64,000 nt of DNA from contig JAFKAC010000030.1 of NCBI GenBank assembly GCA_025766275.1, positions 310,001 to 374,000 of the forward strand, in the 5' to 3' direction. The translations under genes and the position numbers were made by a program. The stretch comes from Lactarius indigo. Lineage: Eukaryota; Basidiomycota; Agaricomycetes; Russulales; Russulaceae. Of the stretch, positions 1 to 10,531 are shown piece after piece. Under the pieces are notes generated by a model. The model was not told the DNA's origin and searched no databases. It saw only the letters and a program-made list of their open reading frames with translations. How positions within the stretch are numbered: position 1 is the first letter of the stretch; each line of letters opens with the position of its first letter.

Positions 1-110
1 AGGGAGAGATTTCCACGTGAGGTTGACTTCCTTTTTTCTACCGCGAAACGCCAAAATGACTTATAAAACCACACAATACAAGAATTACTGTAAGGCCCAT
101 GTTGCGATAT

Positions 111-134
111 CATCGAGCGCTTGCGGTTCGGTCG
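111..134 (+). promoter_or_regulatory. Conserved upstream element of DUF6535 gene 1
   Basis: The sequence CATCGAGCGCTTGCGGTTCG, followed by GTCG, lies 140 bp before the proposed ATG at 275. Near-identical copies lie 132 bp before the ATG of DUF6535 gene 3 (46951-46974, reverse strand) and 113 bp before that of gene 4 (51112-51135, reverse strand). The conservation between otherwise divergent upstream regions is seen directly; a promoter or transcription-factor role is inferred. Confidence 0.5.
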
Positions 135-274
135 ACCTCGTGTGTCACCATCAAAACCTTATCAAGGGGAGGTCAATAGTGACTCACGCCGTCCCACCAC
201 CTTGCACTTTTCATATTTGACTCGGACTAGTTTCAAAACCCTCAATCCCACGAGCTCCTCACGACAATATCGAC

Positions 275-3174
275 ATGACTGAAGGTATGGGGCCAGGCAC
301 CGGCCCCTTATCATTCCTTTGCTCTAGCCTCGCCGATCTCACCCGTCACTGTCGACAGTCACCCCCATAGCTGACCACCAGTACCCACCCCCGGAAGTGA
401 TGACAAAAGCGTCACAGGAAGCACCAAGTTTTGTCGATGGGTCCGGTCCTATTTTCTCGATGTATTCTGAGAGGGCAACAGAGGACGACGAGAAGATGGC
501 TGAAAGTTGGAAGGCGGACGCCGAGGGAATCCTCGTCTTTGTGCGTTTCTATATTCTAATCCCGTGTTTCACACTAAATAATCGATAAAAGACCGGTTTA
601 TTCTCTGCTGCCGTCGCATCGTTGATCTCGGTGTCAATCCAGGACATTCGACAGAACCCACAAGACACTTCCAACTTCTACCTCGCAAATATTTATCAGA
701 CTCTCGCCGACCCTGGATCCAATGTTTCGAGCACCCTCCCTGTTTCCCCTCCTTCATTTTCTCCCCCAAACTATGCCATTTGGGTGAACGCGCTTTGGTT
801 CTTAAGCTTGGTTATCAGTATTACCTGCGCTCTACTTGCAACGTTGCTTCAGCAGTGGGCACGAAGATACCTCAAGGTCACTCAGCCTCGCTATAGTCCG
901 CACAAGCGAGCGCAGTTTCGTGCGTTCTTTTTTGAAGGCGTCGACAAATTTCTTGTCTCGTGGGCCGTTGAAGCATTGCCTACGCTTCTCCACATTTCCC
1001 TATTCCTGTTCTTTGCTGGCCTGGCCGTGTTCCTTCACAACGTTAATCTCACCATTTTCAAGTTGGTGTTGTCATGGATCGGCGTTTGCACTGCTCTGTA
1101 CGGATCCATCACGTTCGTTCCGGTCTTTCGTCACGACAGCCCATATCACACCCCACTTTCATTGCCAGCATGGTACATTGTAACCGGATTATCATTTGTC
1201 ACATTTCGCCTCCTTCATTGGTTCACCATTTTTATAAGCTTTTGTTATTTGTGCCTTTGTTGTCCATGCGCCTTTCTTGCCTTTAATGATCTCGAGCCGA
1301 GCTTTCTTGGTCGAGTCAATGAACGCCTTCGATCCTTGGCAAGAAGTTATCACGAATTGCTTATAAAGGGCAAGCAGAAGATAGTCGAGGAAACTGCTCT
1401 GAAGTCACCTTCAGAGATTGTCACTCGCGCATTTCTGTGGACCTTCGATGGTTCGGACGACGATCACGAACTGGAGCGTTTCTTTTCCGGCTTACCTGGC
1501 TTCCGCAGCTCGAAAGTGGTCGACGACCCTCTGCCCGGTCTCACCGAAGAGCAAAAGAAGAAACTTATCGAGGGGCTGGTTGGATTTCTGGACCGCACGT
1601 TCTCATCCGATTTGCTCCCTGAGCCCGTCAAAAACCGGAGAGCCGTCATATGTGCCAAGGCGATCAATCCCGCAGAAAATTCTGGGACTTGGTATTTGCG
1701 GATCCTCGACAGAATTGTGTCCGAAGATAGGTACGGGCAAGTGCAATCTTCCAAAATCGCACCTTTTGTGAAAGACTGGGGCAAGGGCAAGGGCGTAGAA
1801 ACCAGTTCTGCACTTATCCAAGCCATAGTCTCCAGTGTCGTCGCAAGGGCGCAAGTGCGCGATAACCACTGGTTTACTGTTGCCTCCGACGAACTGGGCA
1901 TCCAAGAATCTATCCTCCGAGAGTACGCCACACACGGTGATAGCCTGTCACTTGCCATCTTGATCCACATCACTCGCCAGCAATTTACCCATTTCGGGAA
2001 GTCATCCTGGCCAACGCGCACGTTCTCGAAAGTTCTACAAGCAGCCTCCAAGTTCGACGTACAACTTGAAGATACGTCACCTGATCTGCAACACAAGTTT
2101 TGTGATCTCTGGAACGAGATCGTTCTCAAAGCGCAGAAGGATAACAGCAAAGAGATCACAGGGTATATCCTCTGTCCGATTCAAAGCATCTACATCGATC
2201 TACATCGACATACCAATTCTGCTTCGACATGGACCGTTCCCTCCCCTGGTGAAGTGCGTGGCGTCATTATCTTTTCTGAGCCGGAACCATCCTTGTTCCC
2301 ACGGTGCAAGGTCGCTGACCATCATCCGGACTCGACACCTCACATCCACGACAACTCTACTTCCACAGCCCTTGCTCTCACTGCCTCGCATGATAACGCT
2401 GCTTCGGCTCATACTTCCCGTCCCGATTTGTCTTCCTTTCCTGTCCCCGCCTCGCGCCATGTCGGCGAAAGCCTCACAGATGTGCCGCGATTTGACAACA
2501 ATATATACGTTCCGGGGTCATTCCGCCCCGCCCATCATGCAGCCGTCGAAAACGCCCGCACTTCCCAAGTCCAAGTTACAGCTCATGTGATACAAGGCAG
2601 CATTGACACCTCTGTAGGAATGGTACACTTCCCCACCCCAGAACCTTCGGCGTCTACCCCTACCCCTCCTACCTCGACGGCCCCTACCTCCCCACCTGGT
2701 GCTGTCATCGTTCAGCACACCACCACAGGTCGTTCCTCGGACGTTCCAGGCGTTCCGTCGCTACTGTCTCCTTTGGTTCTTACCAATATGTTCCCGACAG
2801 GTCAGTTGTCGTCTTTAGACTCTCCTGTGACCTCATCTGACCACGCGTCTTTGCCAGAATCTCATTCACCGATTCTATCTCCCACTGCTCCCGGCCAATC
2901 TCGTCCACAACCGTCTTCTGCAAGTGATATAGACGCTGCTGCTGAGGGTGATGGTATCGTGAAAGTTGCGTTGTACAAAGAAAGAGCTGCTCGTGACCTC
3001 CCTGTTAAGATTCGGGAAAATACGGTGGCTGCCCCAGATCTTCCACCGCAGTTGCCGCCAATGTTGTCAATTACTGATGTAGCCACCGCGGGTCCTTCGC
3101 GGCACTCTCTCGATGTTGAAAATACGGGGGACCATTCCCCGCATACATCGCAATTCCAGTACGATATTGTGTAA
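275..3174 (+). CDS. DUF6535 domain membrane protein, paralogue 1
   Basis: Three exons are proposed: 275-284, 371-540 and 592-3174, with GT-AG introns of 86 and 51 nt; phases match and give about 920 residues. The middle exon is exactly 170 nt, as in three paralogues in this window. The N-terminal third matches DUF6535, a family expanded in agaricomycetes with no known function: a GPIFSMY motif, then hydrophobic segments near residues 62-75, 128-147, 189-210 and 216-239, with WARRYL after the second. A further hydrophobic stretch follows near residues 265-295. The middle holds a conserved region with the ERFFSGLPGFRSSKV motif, and the last 300 residues are Ser/Thr/Pro-rich low complexity ending in a family-typical QYDIV tail. 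The first exon of only ten bases (MTE plus one base) is the least certain part. It is probably an integral membrane protein; its role is unknown. Confidence 0.8.
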
Positions 3175-3599
3175 TGCGCCCCTCTATTGTAGAGTACATA
3201 TTCTTTGTCGGTACCCCGATATCATCATCGTGGTACTTACCTTGTATCTTTCTGGTGTATACAGTCTCATACTTACAAGATGCGGAAAGTACGGCAAAAT
3301 GAGGGGCAACCGTGAGCAGAGTATGGGGTACACCAATTGAGACGTATAGTATGCGGCGAGGTAGCTAGCGCGAAAATAGAGCGATTAGCCAGCTGAATAG
3401 TTGCGACAACATACGAATTCCACCATTGTACCAGATCGACGGGGGCCTTATAGGCGTTGAGTTGTTGACTCACGGGAAGCGGCAACTTTAAAGCGATCGG
3501 TATGCAAGATGCGGGGACTGAGGCGGATTGCCATATTACAAGGTAGTGAGAGGTCGGACCGAGTGCGTTCTAACCCCAGATGTATATTGACACTAAAAC
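3175..3599. other. Intergenic stretch, nothing recognised
   Basis: This is the 3' flank of DUF6535 gene 1. No open frame with family resemblance was seen on either strand. Confidence 0.4.
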
Positions 3600-4740
3600 C
3601 GCCCATAATGGACTTATACCAGCTGGGGACGAGTGGAGGATGGCAGCACGTCAGCGAGAAGTAACAAGACTTGTAAAGGTGGACGGCATTCACCAAGAGT
3701 AAAGTATGCGATTCAGAGACCTCCGGCGCCTACGGTCGCACCAGGTGCCACTCCCGGCATGGCGGTGAGCGCGCGATGAATTGGGACAGCGTGCGCAAGC
3801 TCATGTGCAACGACCTAACAACACGCTTGCGGGTGGGAGGGAGACATGGTGCAGTGAGTACAAGAGTCATACAGCGGGTGTGTCGGTGGCTTCGATTGAA
3901 AGTTTCTGAGTGAGAGACAGGACGACATGCTCCCGTATGGCCATATCATAAGACATACCTTCGTCCCTGATAACATCTTCACCCTCTTCTGTCCCTCCCT
4001 CCGCAAGATCTGCAAGCTCACGAACAAAACTTGTGAAGAGATGATTGAATGAGCGGCAGGTAAACTTGGTGGGGAGGTCATCGGGAGGCAAACCAGCCAT
4101 GAGAAGGGTCCATGTTTCTCGTAAATATGCCAGCTGCTGGGTAGGAGACTAGGAATAATGGGTCCCGGGCCAGGATGTCCCGATCGGTGAGCCATTGGGC
4201 AAAGGTCGGCTGCTGGGAATATGGTGGTAGACGATGACAGAGAGGCACTGAAAATGCCGTGAAAATTAGAAAGGGTCCGAGGTCCAAGATGCGTGGGAGA
4301 TGTGCGTGACGGGAGCCATTAACATTTGGTTTTGAGCTTTTGGAGGTTTGTGCGTGCGCTCGGGGGTGACATGGAAGCATCCGCACGCACCTGGGTAACC
4401 ATTTCTAACTCTGCGATAACTGGCAGGATGGGGTCCTCGTCGAGAGTGGGGTTGAGCGTCCTGATCACGTTGGTAAGGGAGTTGAGGAACTTGTGGAGAG
4501 GGCAACGGAGTGACAAGAATATTATGGGAAGGTAGAGTGAGCACGTTGTAATGCCAGCAGGCAAGGTAGTGGGAGGAGAAATGAGACGGTGGTTGCCGTC
4601 AACATTAATGTCATCAGGAAGAAAAGCACAGTGCATAGGGGGCTCTCACTAGCAATTGTCTTCGCGTCTAAGACCCCTGCAATAAAAAGACGAGTTACGA
4701 GAGAGCACAAAATGAGACCTTGAGGCTATGACAAACTGTT
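3600..4740 (-). pseudogene. Family M remnant, copy 1 (unrecognised protein family)
   Basis: A broken multi-exon coding region on the reverse strand. Short blocks can be aligned by eye with a second copy at 46.99-48.0 kb on the forward strand: one with ILPVIAELEMVTQ just before a GTGCGT donor (about 4400), one with SSRPLP and GTSW, one near 4020-4080 resembling LFTSFVRELA, and a C-terminal block near 3650 containing LPSSTRPQLVQV. The reading frame changes between blocks and at least one stop interrupts it, so it is probably not functional. I do not recognise the family. In the second copy it lies divergent to a DUF6535 gene; here it is convergent with DUF6535 gene 1. Confidence 0.4.
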
Positions 4741-4743
4741 GAC

Positions 4744-4766
4744 ATTGAGCGCTTGCGTTCGGCTGG
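4744..4766 (+). promoter_or_regulatory. Diverged copy of the DUF6535/family M upstream element
   Basis: TTGAGCGCTTGCGTTCGGCTGG resembles the element at 111-134 and sits just upstream of the family M remnant, as it does at 46951-46974. No DUF6535 gene follows on the forward side here. The resemblance is seen directly; function is inferred. Confidence 0.3.
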
Positions 4767-5429
4767 CCCCAAGACCGAGCCGCGAACGCTCGATGCCCAA
4801 GCACATGCAAAATCCGCGGACTTGGTTCAGGGGAAGATCGGCCCGGTCGTCACGTGTCACGAGGCAAGCTTGTTTGGCTTTATTGTGTCGAGACAACACA
4901 TCCTCAACTGGCAAAAACGAACGCAAATCACAATTGCGGACGGCGTTCTTGAGGACAAGGTCACCGTACTTACCCGACCGGATTGTGCACTCTATTATGA
5001 CCCAACAATATGCTTGTGGTCGAGGAAGTCAGACGCCCATATTCGGCAACGTTGCAAGGTGAAGAGAGTCCTTTGTGACGTCAAGTGTCTTCGCGAGGGC
5101 ACTGACCGTGGTGCGTACCTTTTTTTTTTTCTTTTTTTTTTTTCTTTCTCGGCGCTCTCGTCTTACAGTCTCCTTGTAGCAGAGATAGGAGCCTTCTACA
5201 CTCTATATGTCTAGCTCTTGAACCCATGACCGATCTATTCTCCAGAATCCCTATTATTACACCCACAGAGTTTGCGGTCAAGCACTGCGTGTTCCGCCTC
5301 GATATATGTCCCCTATCCCTAATTGCTCATTCATTACTGTAAAGCTTGACGCACATCAGCACGCCCCCACGAAAATTTTCCTTCCTTCTCCCAGTTACAA
5401 AACGCGTTCCGAGATCTCGCCATTACAAA
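4767..5429. other. Intergenic, with a pyrimidine tract
   Basis: No recognised gene. A nearly pure T tract with a few C bases lies at about 5118-5151. From about 5310 the sequence resembles the 5' flank of other family L copies (compare 42.5 kb and the reverse complement of 55.2 kb). Confidence 0.4.
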
Positions 5430-5755
5430 TGACGAGTAGCAGGTGGTGACACTGGGAGACACACCATCCAGATGAGAGCGCCTTCTTGGAGCGCCTTATC
5501 GACGTCTTTGTCTTTTCTAAAGCGGGGTAGCCGTACGTCCCTTACCTATCACCCTCCATCACGTACTGACGTGCTTCGCTCTCCGTGCAGACAAGGCACC
5601 ACGAGCTCTTGCACATCCACTCGATAGAACCCAGGCTCGACTCGGTCACCCCAGCCCTGTCCGACCCAATTATCTTCGACTGGGACCCGCTCTTCAAGCT
5701 TGACGCGGTCCTCGCTGCGCAAGTGCACTTGCTATTCGCGCTTCGTCGGATATTC
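5430..5755 (+). pseudogene. Family L remnant, copy 1
   Basis: Two exon-like blocks surround an intron-like stretch (donor at about 5530 GTACGT, acceptor TGCAG at about 5591). The second block encodes a segment with ALSDPIIFDWDPLFKLD and AAQVHLLFAL, which recurs in four other places (42.7, 51.5, 54.9 and 62.9 kb). The block ends abruptly at about 5755, where the sequence becomes the 3' part of the oppositely oriented DUF6535 gene 2. I do not recognise the family. Confidence 0.45.
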
Positions 5756-8126
5756 TAGGTCTGGTGCATCGGAAGGTATCAGGGTGCCTGCGTTGTGCTC
5801 GAGGGAAACGGCAGTAAGCGGAGAGGTAGCGGAAAGTGGAGGGGTGGATGTCAAAGTTTCGGGAGTCGGATGGTGCATCATTATACCTGACGTGGCGGCG
5901 ACGGCTGGATCTATGGGGGTAGCAGGAGTACGGAGGTTTTCGGTCGAGGTCTGACGGGAAGCGTGGAAAGACCCTGGAGCATATATAACGTTAAGTAATG
6001 GTACATCCGTAGGGTCGTGGACGATATGAAGTGGAGATGGCACGGACGAGGAGGACGCATCTGGACTGGCAAGGGAAGCCGGCGTAGCGATATGAGCGAA
6101 GGTCGCGGAGGCAGAGTCGTCGTGGATATGAGGTATCGAGCCCGAATGATGGCCAGGAATGTTACACAACGGATACGAGGACGGGCGCCGCAGGATGTCG
6201 TCCTGGTTGCCCGTGATGGCGGAGAATCGAGTTGGAGCAGCTTCGGTATCATGATGTAGTGCGACGTAGACGTTGCGAATCGGTTTCAGGATAAACGCCG
6301 CCATCCACCCATTATTGTCATTCTGCACTTTGAGGACGATTTCATTCCAGAGAGCGCAGAACTCGTGCTGCAGTTCAGGTGACGTATCTCGTACATTAAG
6401 GTTGGAGGCTGCCTCTAAGACATTCGAGAACGCATACGACGGCCAGGTCAGTGTCCGGTAATTGCTAAATTGCTGGCGAGTGACGTGGATCAAAATGGCA
6501 AGCGACAGGCTGTCACCGTGCGTGGCGAGGTTTCGGATCACAGGTTCCGTGACGCCGAGTTCATTAGAGGCGAGAATAAACCAAGGATCGTCACGCTGTT
6601 GCGCCCTCGCGAGAACGCAGGAGATCGTAGCTTCTGTAATTGAAACAGTATCTTCGTCCGTGTTATTTTCCCAACTCCTCACAATCCGCACAATTTCGGC
6701 GATGAGCGGACCACTATCTTGATAGTAGGACAAAATTCTGTCAAGGCAATAGAACGCCGCGGGAATCTGTGCTGGGTCGGTGGCCTTCGCGCATATCATG
6801 GTTCGTCGTCTTTTGACAGACGCAGGCAATAAATCGGATGAGAAGGTGCGGTCCAACAACCCCACCAATCCCGTAAAAAGCTTCCATCTTTGCTCTTTGG
6901 GAAGATTGGGGAGAGGATCGTCGACGACCTTCGAATTGCGGAAGCCAGGTAGGCCGGAAAAGAAACGCTCCAGTTCGTGGTCTTCGTCCAAGCTGTCGAA
7001 CGTCCACATGAATGCGCGAGTATCGATCTCTTTTGGTGAGTTCAGAGCGGTTTCCTCGGCCGTCTTCTGCATGCCCTGCACAAGTAGCTTGCGATAGCTT
7101 TCCTCCAAGCCTCCAAATTGATCCCAGTCCCCGTCACTAAGATAAACTGACGAGGTAAACCACTGAAGAACCCCGTAGAAGACATAAGGTACCCCAACAA
7201 CAACGGACCACAACAATGACGTAAGCGGAGTATAGTATGGGCTGTCATGACGAAAGATGGGCATGATCGTGGTACATCCATAGAGAGCCGTGCAAGCGCC
7301 GACCCATGACAGAATCAGCTTGGAAATCGTGGGATGAACATTCCAAAGGAACACAACGAGGCCGGCAAAGAAGAGGAATAGGGAAGCGTGAAGGAGGGTG
7401 GGCAATGCTTCAACTGCCCACGGCAGTAGAAACTTCTCGACGCCTTCAGCAAAGAACGCTCGAATCCGTGCTCGCTTGTGTGGGCCATAACGTGGCTGAG
7501 TGGCCTTGAGATACCTTCGTGCCCACTGCTGTAGCAATGTCGCGAGAAGGGCACAGGTGAGACTGATGACCAAGCTCAAGAACCAAAATGCGTTCACCCA
7601 AACGGCATAGTTTGGCGGGGAGAATGTGGGCGGAGAACTGGGCGGAGAACTCGAAATATTTGGGTCGGAAACAGTGTGATAGATATTTGCGAGGTAGAAA
7701 TTGGAGGTGTCTTGTGGGTTCGGTCGTATGTCCTGAATCGATACCGAGATCAACGACGCTACAGAAGCAGAGAATAAACCGGTCTATGGAAGGTGAGTTT
7801 GTGAAGCAGCACATGACGTTGGGAGATATTGACGCACGAAGATGAGAATTCCGTCAGCGTCCGCTTTCCATCTTTCGGTCATCTTCTTGTCTTCTTCCGT
7901 CGCCGTTTCTAGATACATTGAGAAAATAGGCCCGGACCCATCGACAAAGTTGGATACACCATAGGATGCTTGATTTTGCGTCGACCGGTGTGGGTACTGG
8001 TCGTCACCTATTTGGGTGGCAGGGGTAGGTGACCATGGGGTGAATAGCATCTGGGAGTAACGTACCTGTGCCACTGGCAAATCCTGCGTTGGGTCGGTTG
8101 GTAACCTCATGAAGAGCTCGGGACAT
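5732..8126 (-). CDS. DUF6535 domain membrane protein, paralogue 2
   Basis: Exons on the reverse strand are 8126-8066 (starts MSRALHEV), 8007-7838 (170 nt) and 7783-5732, joined by GT-AG introns of 58 and 54 nt, giving about 760 residues. It has the same domain plan as gene 1: FVDGSGPIFSMYL, four hydrophobic segments with the second followed by WARRYL, and the ERFFSGLPGFRNSKV block. The C-terminus is about 160 residues shorter than in genes 1 and 3 and lacks the QYDIV tail: at about 5757 the family sequence stops and the last residues (LEYPTKRE) are read from antisense family L sequence, so the end is chimeric. Only 72 bp separate the ATG from the pogo element inserted at 8199, so its native promoter has been displaced by 33 kb. 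Function unknown. Confidence 0.75.
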
Positions 8127-8198
8127 GTTGGTCGTTGAGAAGTGTTTCAACGCTTATGTCATCAACACATCTCGTTTCGGGCCAACGCATGACTGGTA

Positions 8199-8222
8199 CA
8201 GTCATGGGCCGGTCAGTGAGCC
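8199..8222 (+). repeat. pogo left terminal inverted repeat
   Basis: Exact reverse complement of 41448-41471. The inner part GGTCAGTGAG is repeated once more at about 8229-8238 as a subterminal direct repeat, a possible transposase-binding site (inferred). Confidence 0.93.
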
Positions 8223-8701
8223 GGGACTGGTCAGTGAGACACTGGGCTTTTACACAACACCCTGCCACAAATCTGCCTCGGAGATTTCTTGGGAAAACTT
8301 TCGACACATAATTCATGTTGTCTGTAATATTTTATAGTGAATAGCTGCCTCTGATCCTGTCTGAGAACACAATCATTGTCGGAAAACACGCAAAAAACAC
8401 ATCCTTTCAAGCTGTGGCCTAATATCACTGATAAACTCCCTTTTATTTTTACATATCATGAAAAGGGTGGTCATAGAAGTCTAATACACACATTGATCAG
8501 TGATGAATCACAGGATAGGGATTGTGGTGAAGTGGGACTGAGGAGGGGAGATAAGGGCCGTCACATCACACTTTCCAAATGAGGTTCGATACATGCTTTA
8601 GCCAGATATAGTAAATTATATAAATCAGCAGTGGGATTTACGAACAGCAAAGAAATAGCACTGTAGCAATATCTCCTCGCCAGGATCATCATGACCTAAA
8701 C
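8223..8701. other. pogo 5' untranslated region
   Basis: Non-coding stretch between the left inverted repeat and the transposase ATG at 8702. No further feature seen. Confidence 0.5.
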
Positions 8702-9125
8702 ATGGTTGGACGAGCCAAATCAAAAGAAGAGAAGCAGAGGGAGTATGTTGCTGTGAAGGAGAGGTGGATGGAGAGGGCTGTGGAATTGTACCGCTCACAG
8801 GACAACTTGGATGAAAAGGAGAGAAAAGGGAGGTTGCGGATTTGCTTGGAGATGAGCAAGAGATGTTGGGAAGAGGACAATGTCGAGATCCATCTTGACA
8901 AGCAAACATTGTCACGACGACTCCAGGGGATCAAGAGCCAGGCAAAGTCGAATGCACAAAAGGGCTGGCTCAGCGAGGAGGAAGAAAAGGTTGTCATTGA
9001 CTTTGCCATCTCAGTTTCCAATCAAGGCTTCCCACTCAGCCAAAAACGCATCCAGGAGCATGCAGAGGAGCTCTGCAGAGCACATTATGGTTCTGACTTC
9101 AAAGGCCTTGGAGAGACCTGGGGGA
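8702..9125 (+). pseudogene. pogo transposase, part 1: DNA-binding region
   Basis: N-terminal 141 codons of the split transposase, starting MVGRAKSKEEKQ. It contains an N-terminal psq-like helix-turn-helix region (LDKQTLSRRLQG) and a CENP-B/Tc5-type HTH (WLSEEEEKVVIDFA and LSQKRIQEHAEELC). The frame is cut at 9125 by the copia insertion (target duplication GGGGA) and resumes at 23646, completing a Gly-Lys-Arg junction in frame. If transcribed alone it would read a few residues into the LTR and stop. Confidence 0.88.
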
Positions 9126-9667
9126 TGTTGAGACGCGACTGTTAAAGTCACATGTCTCGTGGGATCTGATTGAGTCAGCCCACATACTAAATACGGTATC
9201 TGTCCCTTATGGACTCATGGACACTCCGGACTCATACGGACCGCTTTTGTTTATCTTTATTGTTAGATCCATATATGGTTCTTATTGTTCTTTCTATTGT
9301 TAAGATACCGGTATTGTCTGCTTTAGGCAGCTATTGTTCTCTGCCATCCAATGGCATTTCTCCCTCTGGCGCACAGACCACCTGTATTGTGTTTGGGTCA
9401 CCAGTGCGCACAGACCATTATTAGCTAAGCGTCCTGTATATAAGGACTGCTGTTTTCGCCTCTACACTTCAGAGTTCCCTTCACCTCTGAAGTGTAAGTT
9501 CCTCTCTCTTTACCTCTCTTATTACCTTTACTCATAGGCGTTGCTTCTTTATAGTAACTTGTCCTACTAGGTATGCAGTTGTAATAGAGTTCCCTTCACC
9601 TCTGAAGTTAACTTGTCCTACTAGCTGTCCAAGCTTATCTCTTGCTTGTTAGTTCTGCGCTTCAACA
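9126..9667 (+). repeat. copia 5' LTR
   Basis: 542 bp, identical to 23099-23640. A TATATAAG box lies at about 9437. A 23-bp block beginning AGAGTTCCCTTCACC occurs twice within the LTR (9471-9493 and 9586-9608), and ACTTGTCCTACTAG also occurs twice, so the R/U5 part contains an internal duplication. Confidence 0.95.
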
Positions 9668-9679
9668 GGTTATGGGCCC
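9668..9679 (+). promoter_or_regulatory. copia primer-binding site (internal initiator-tRNA type)
   Basis: GGTTATGGGCCC follows the LTR directly. It lacks the TGG expected for pairing with a tRNA 3' end. It matches what I remember of the Drosophila copia primer-binding site, which pairs with the anticodon-stem half of initiator Met tRNA. The match to memory is the basis; it has not been aligned. Confidence 0.6.
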
Positions 9680-10051
9680 TGACGCCTAATAACTAACTTG
9701 CTTTATCAGATCTACTTGTGTCATCTTGCTCTCTCAGCCGACCACACATTTTTTTGTCGTCACCCACACTTTCAGTGAGCATCCTCTATCCTCTTTCGAC
9801 ACCCCCTTCTTTCTTGTCCACCATGACCTTGGTCATGTGCCATTTTGGCTAGCCTCCTAAGGAGGTTCTCATGAGAGGTTTTATATAACCTCAAATTCCT
9901 CTGTGCGCACTACCATATCTTCTATACCCGGTTTTCGTCCGGAAGTGCTTTCATAGGCCAATAGGGGAAGACCCTTGCGGCTATAGGCCTCTCTAATGGT
10001 TGGGTGATACTCGGTTAATACCTGGGTCACTTTAAGGGGTGTGAAGGCCTG
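9680..10051 (+). other. copia leader, first part
   Basis: Non-coding leader up to the gypsy-1 insertion. No conserved ORF seen; ends with the gypsy-1 target duplication GCCTG. Confidence 0.6.
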
Positions 10052-10511
10052 TGTTACGTTTCTCATCCCCAACCCTTACTATACCGGTTGTGACTACGGC
10101 AGTAAGGTAGATTAGTCACGGACTCGGGGTTTACGCAGGAGTTAGGAGTTTACGAATGACTCGATCCTAGTACAGGTAGTAGTAGTATTAGGATTGCGGT
10201 ACTTACGCGATACGTTGGACGCTACGATACGGTGACTCATAGCAGCGCTTGAAAGCCTGCTCTTCTTGTATTTAAGGTAGCTGTGGAAGACCAAGACTCG
10301 CCATCTTGGTCTTCTTCAATCGTCACTTTCTTCCTCTTTCACTTTTCTCTTCGCCACCGTCGTGCCTCTATTGAGAGTGCCACCAATATTCCTAGTGTCT
10401 GCGAACATCTAGAAGTTTGCCTTCGAGCCATACGTCGCGAGACGTGATTAGCTAAGTTGACAAGGTCGCCTTATCGAGCTCAAGTCGAGCTGACGTCGTG
10501 ACGGCGTTACA
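10052..10511 (+). repeat. Gypsy-1 5' LTR
   Basis: 460 bp. TATTTAAG at 10269 is followed 34 nt later by ATCTTGGTCTT (10303-10313), the proposed 5' end of the RNA. The downstream leader up to the Gag frame contains no ATG. Confidence 0.93.
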
Positions 10512-10513
10512 TT

Positions 10514-10524
10514 AAGACCAAGAT
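10514..10524 (+). promoter_or_regulatory. Gypsy-1 self-complementary primer-binding site
   Basis: AAGACCAAGAT begins two bases after the LTR and is the exact reverse complement of 10303-10313 in the LTR. No tRNA-type TGG is present. This is the arrangement used by Tf1/sushi-type elements, whose own RNA 5' end primes reverse transcription. Complementarity is seen; mechanism inferred. Confidence 0.7.
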
Positions 10525-10531
10525 ATTCATT

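Noticed and set aside
1464..2159. 231-codon antisense ORF in DUF6535 gene 1
   Set aside because: It lies opposite a conserved coding exon, has no similarity to anything recognised and is not open in the paralogues.
3791..3805. HELAH (HExxH-like) motif in family M copy 1
   Set aside because: The second copy reads QRLAY at this position and no other metalloprotease feature is visible, so a peptidase call is unsupported.
5118..5151. T-rich tract as a retroposon poly(A) tail
   Set aside because: No adjacent LINE- or SINE-like sequence or target duplication found.
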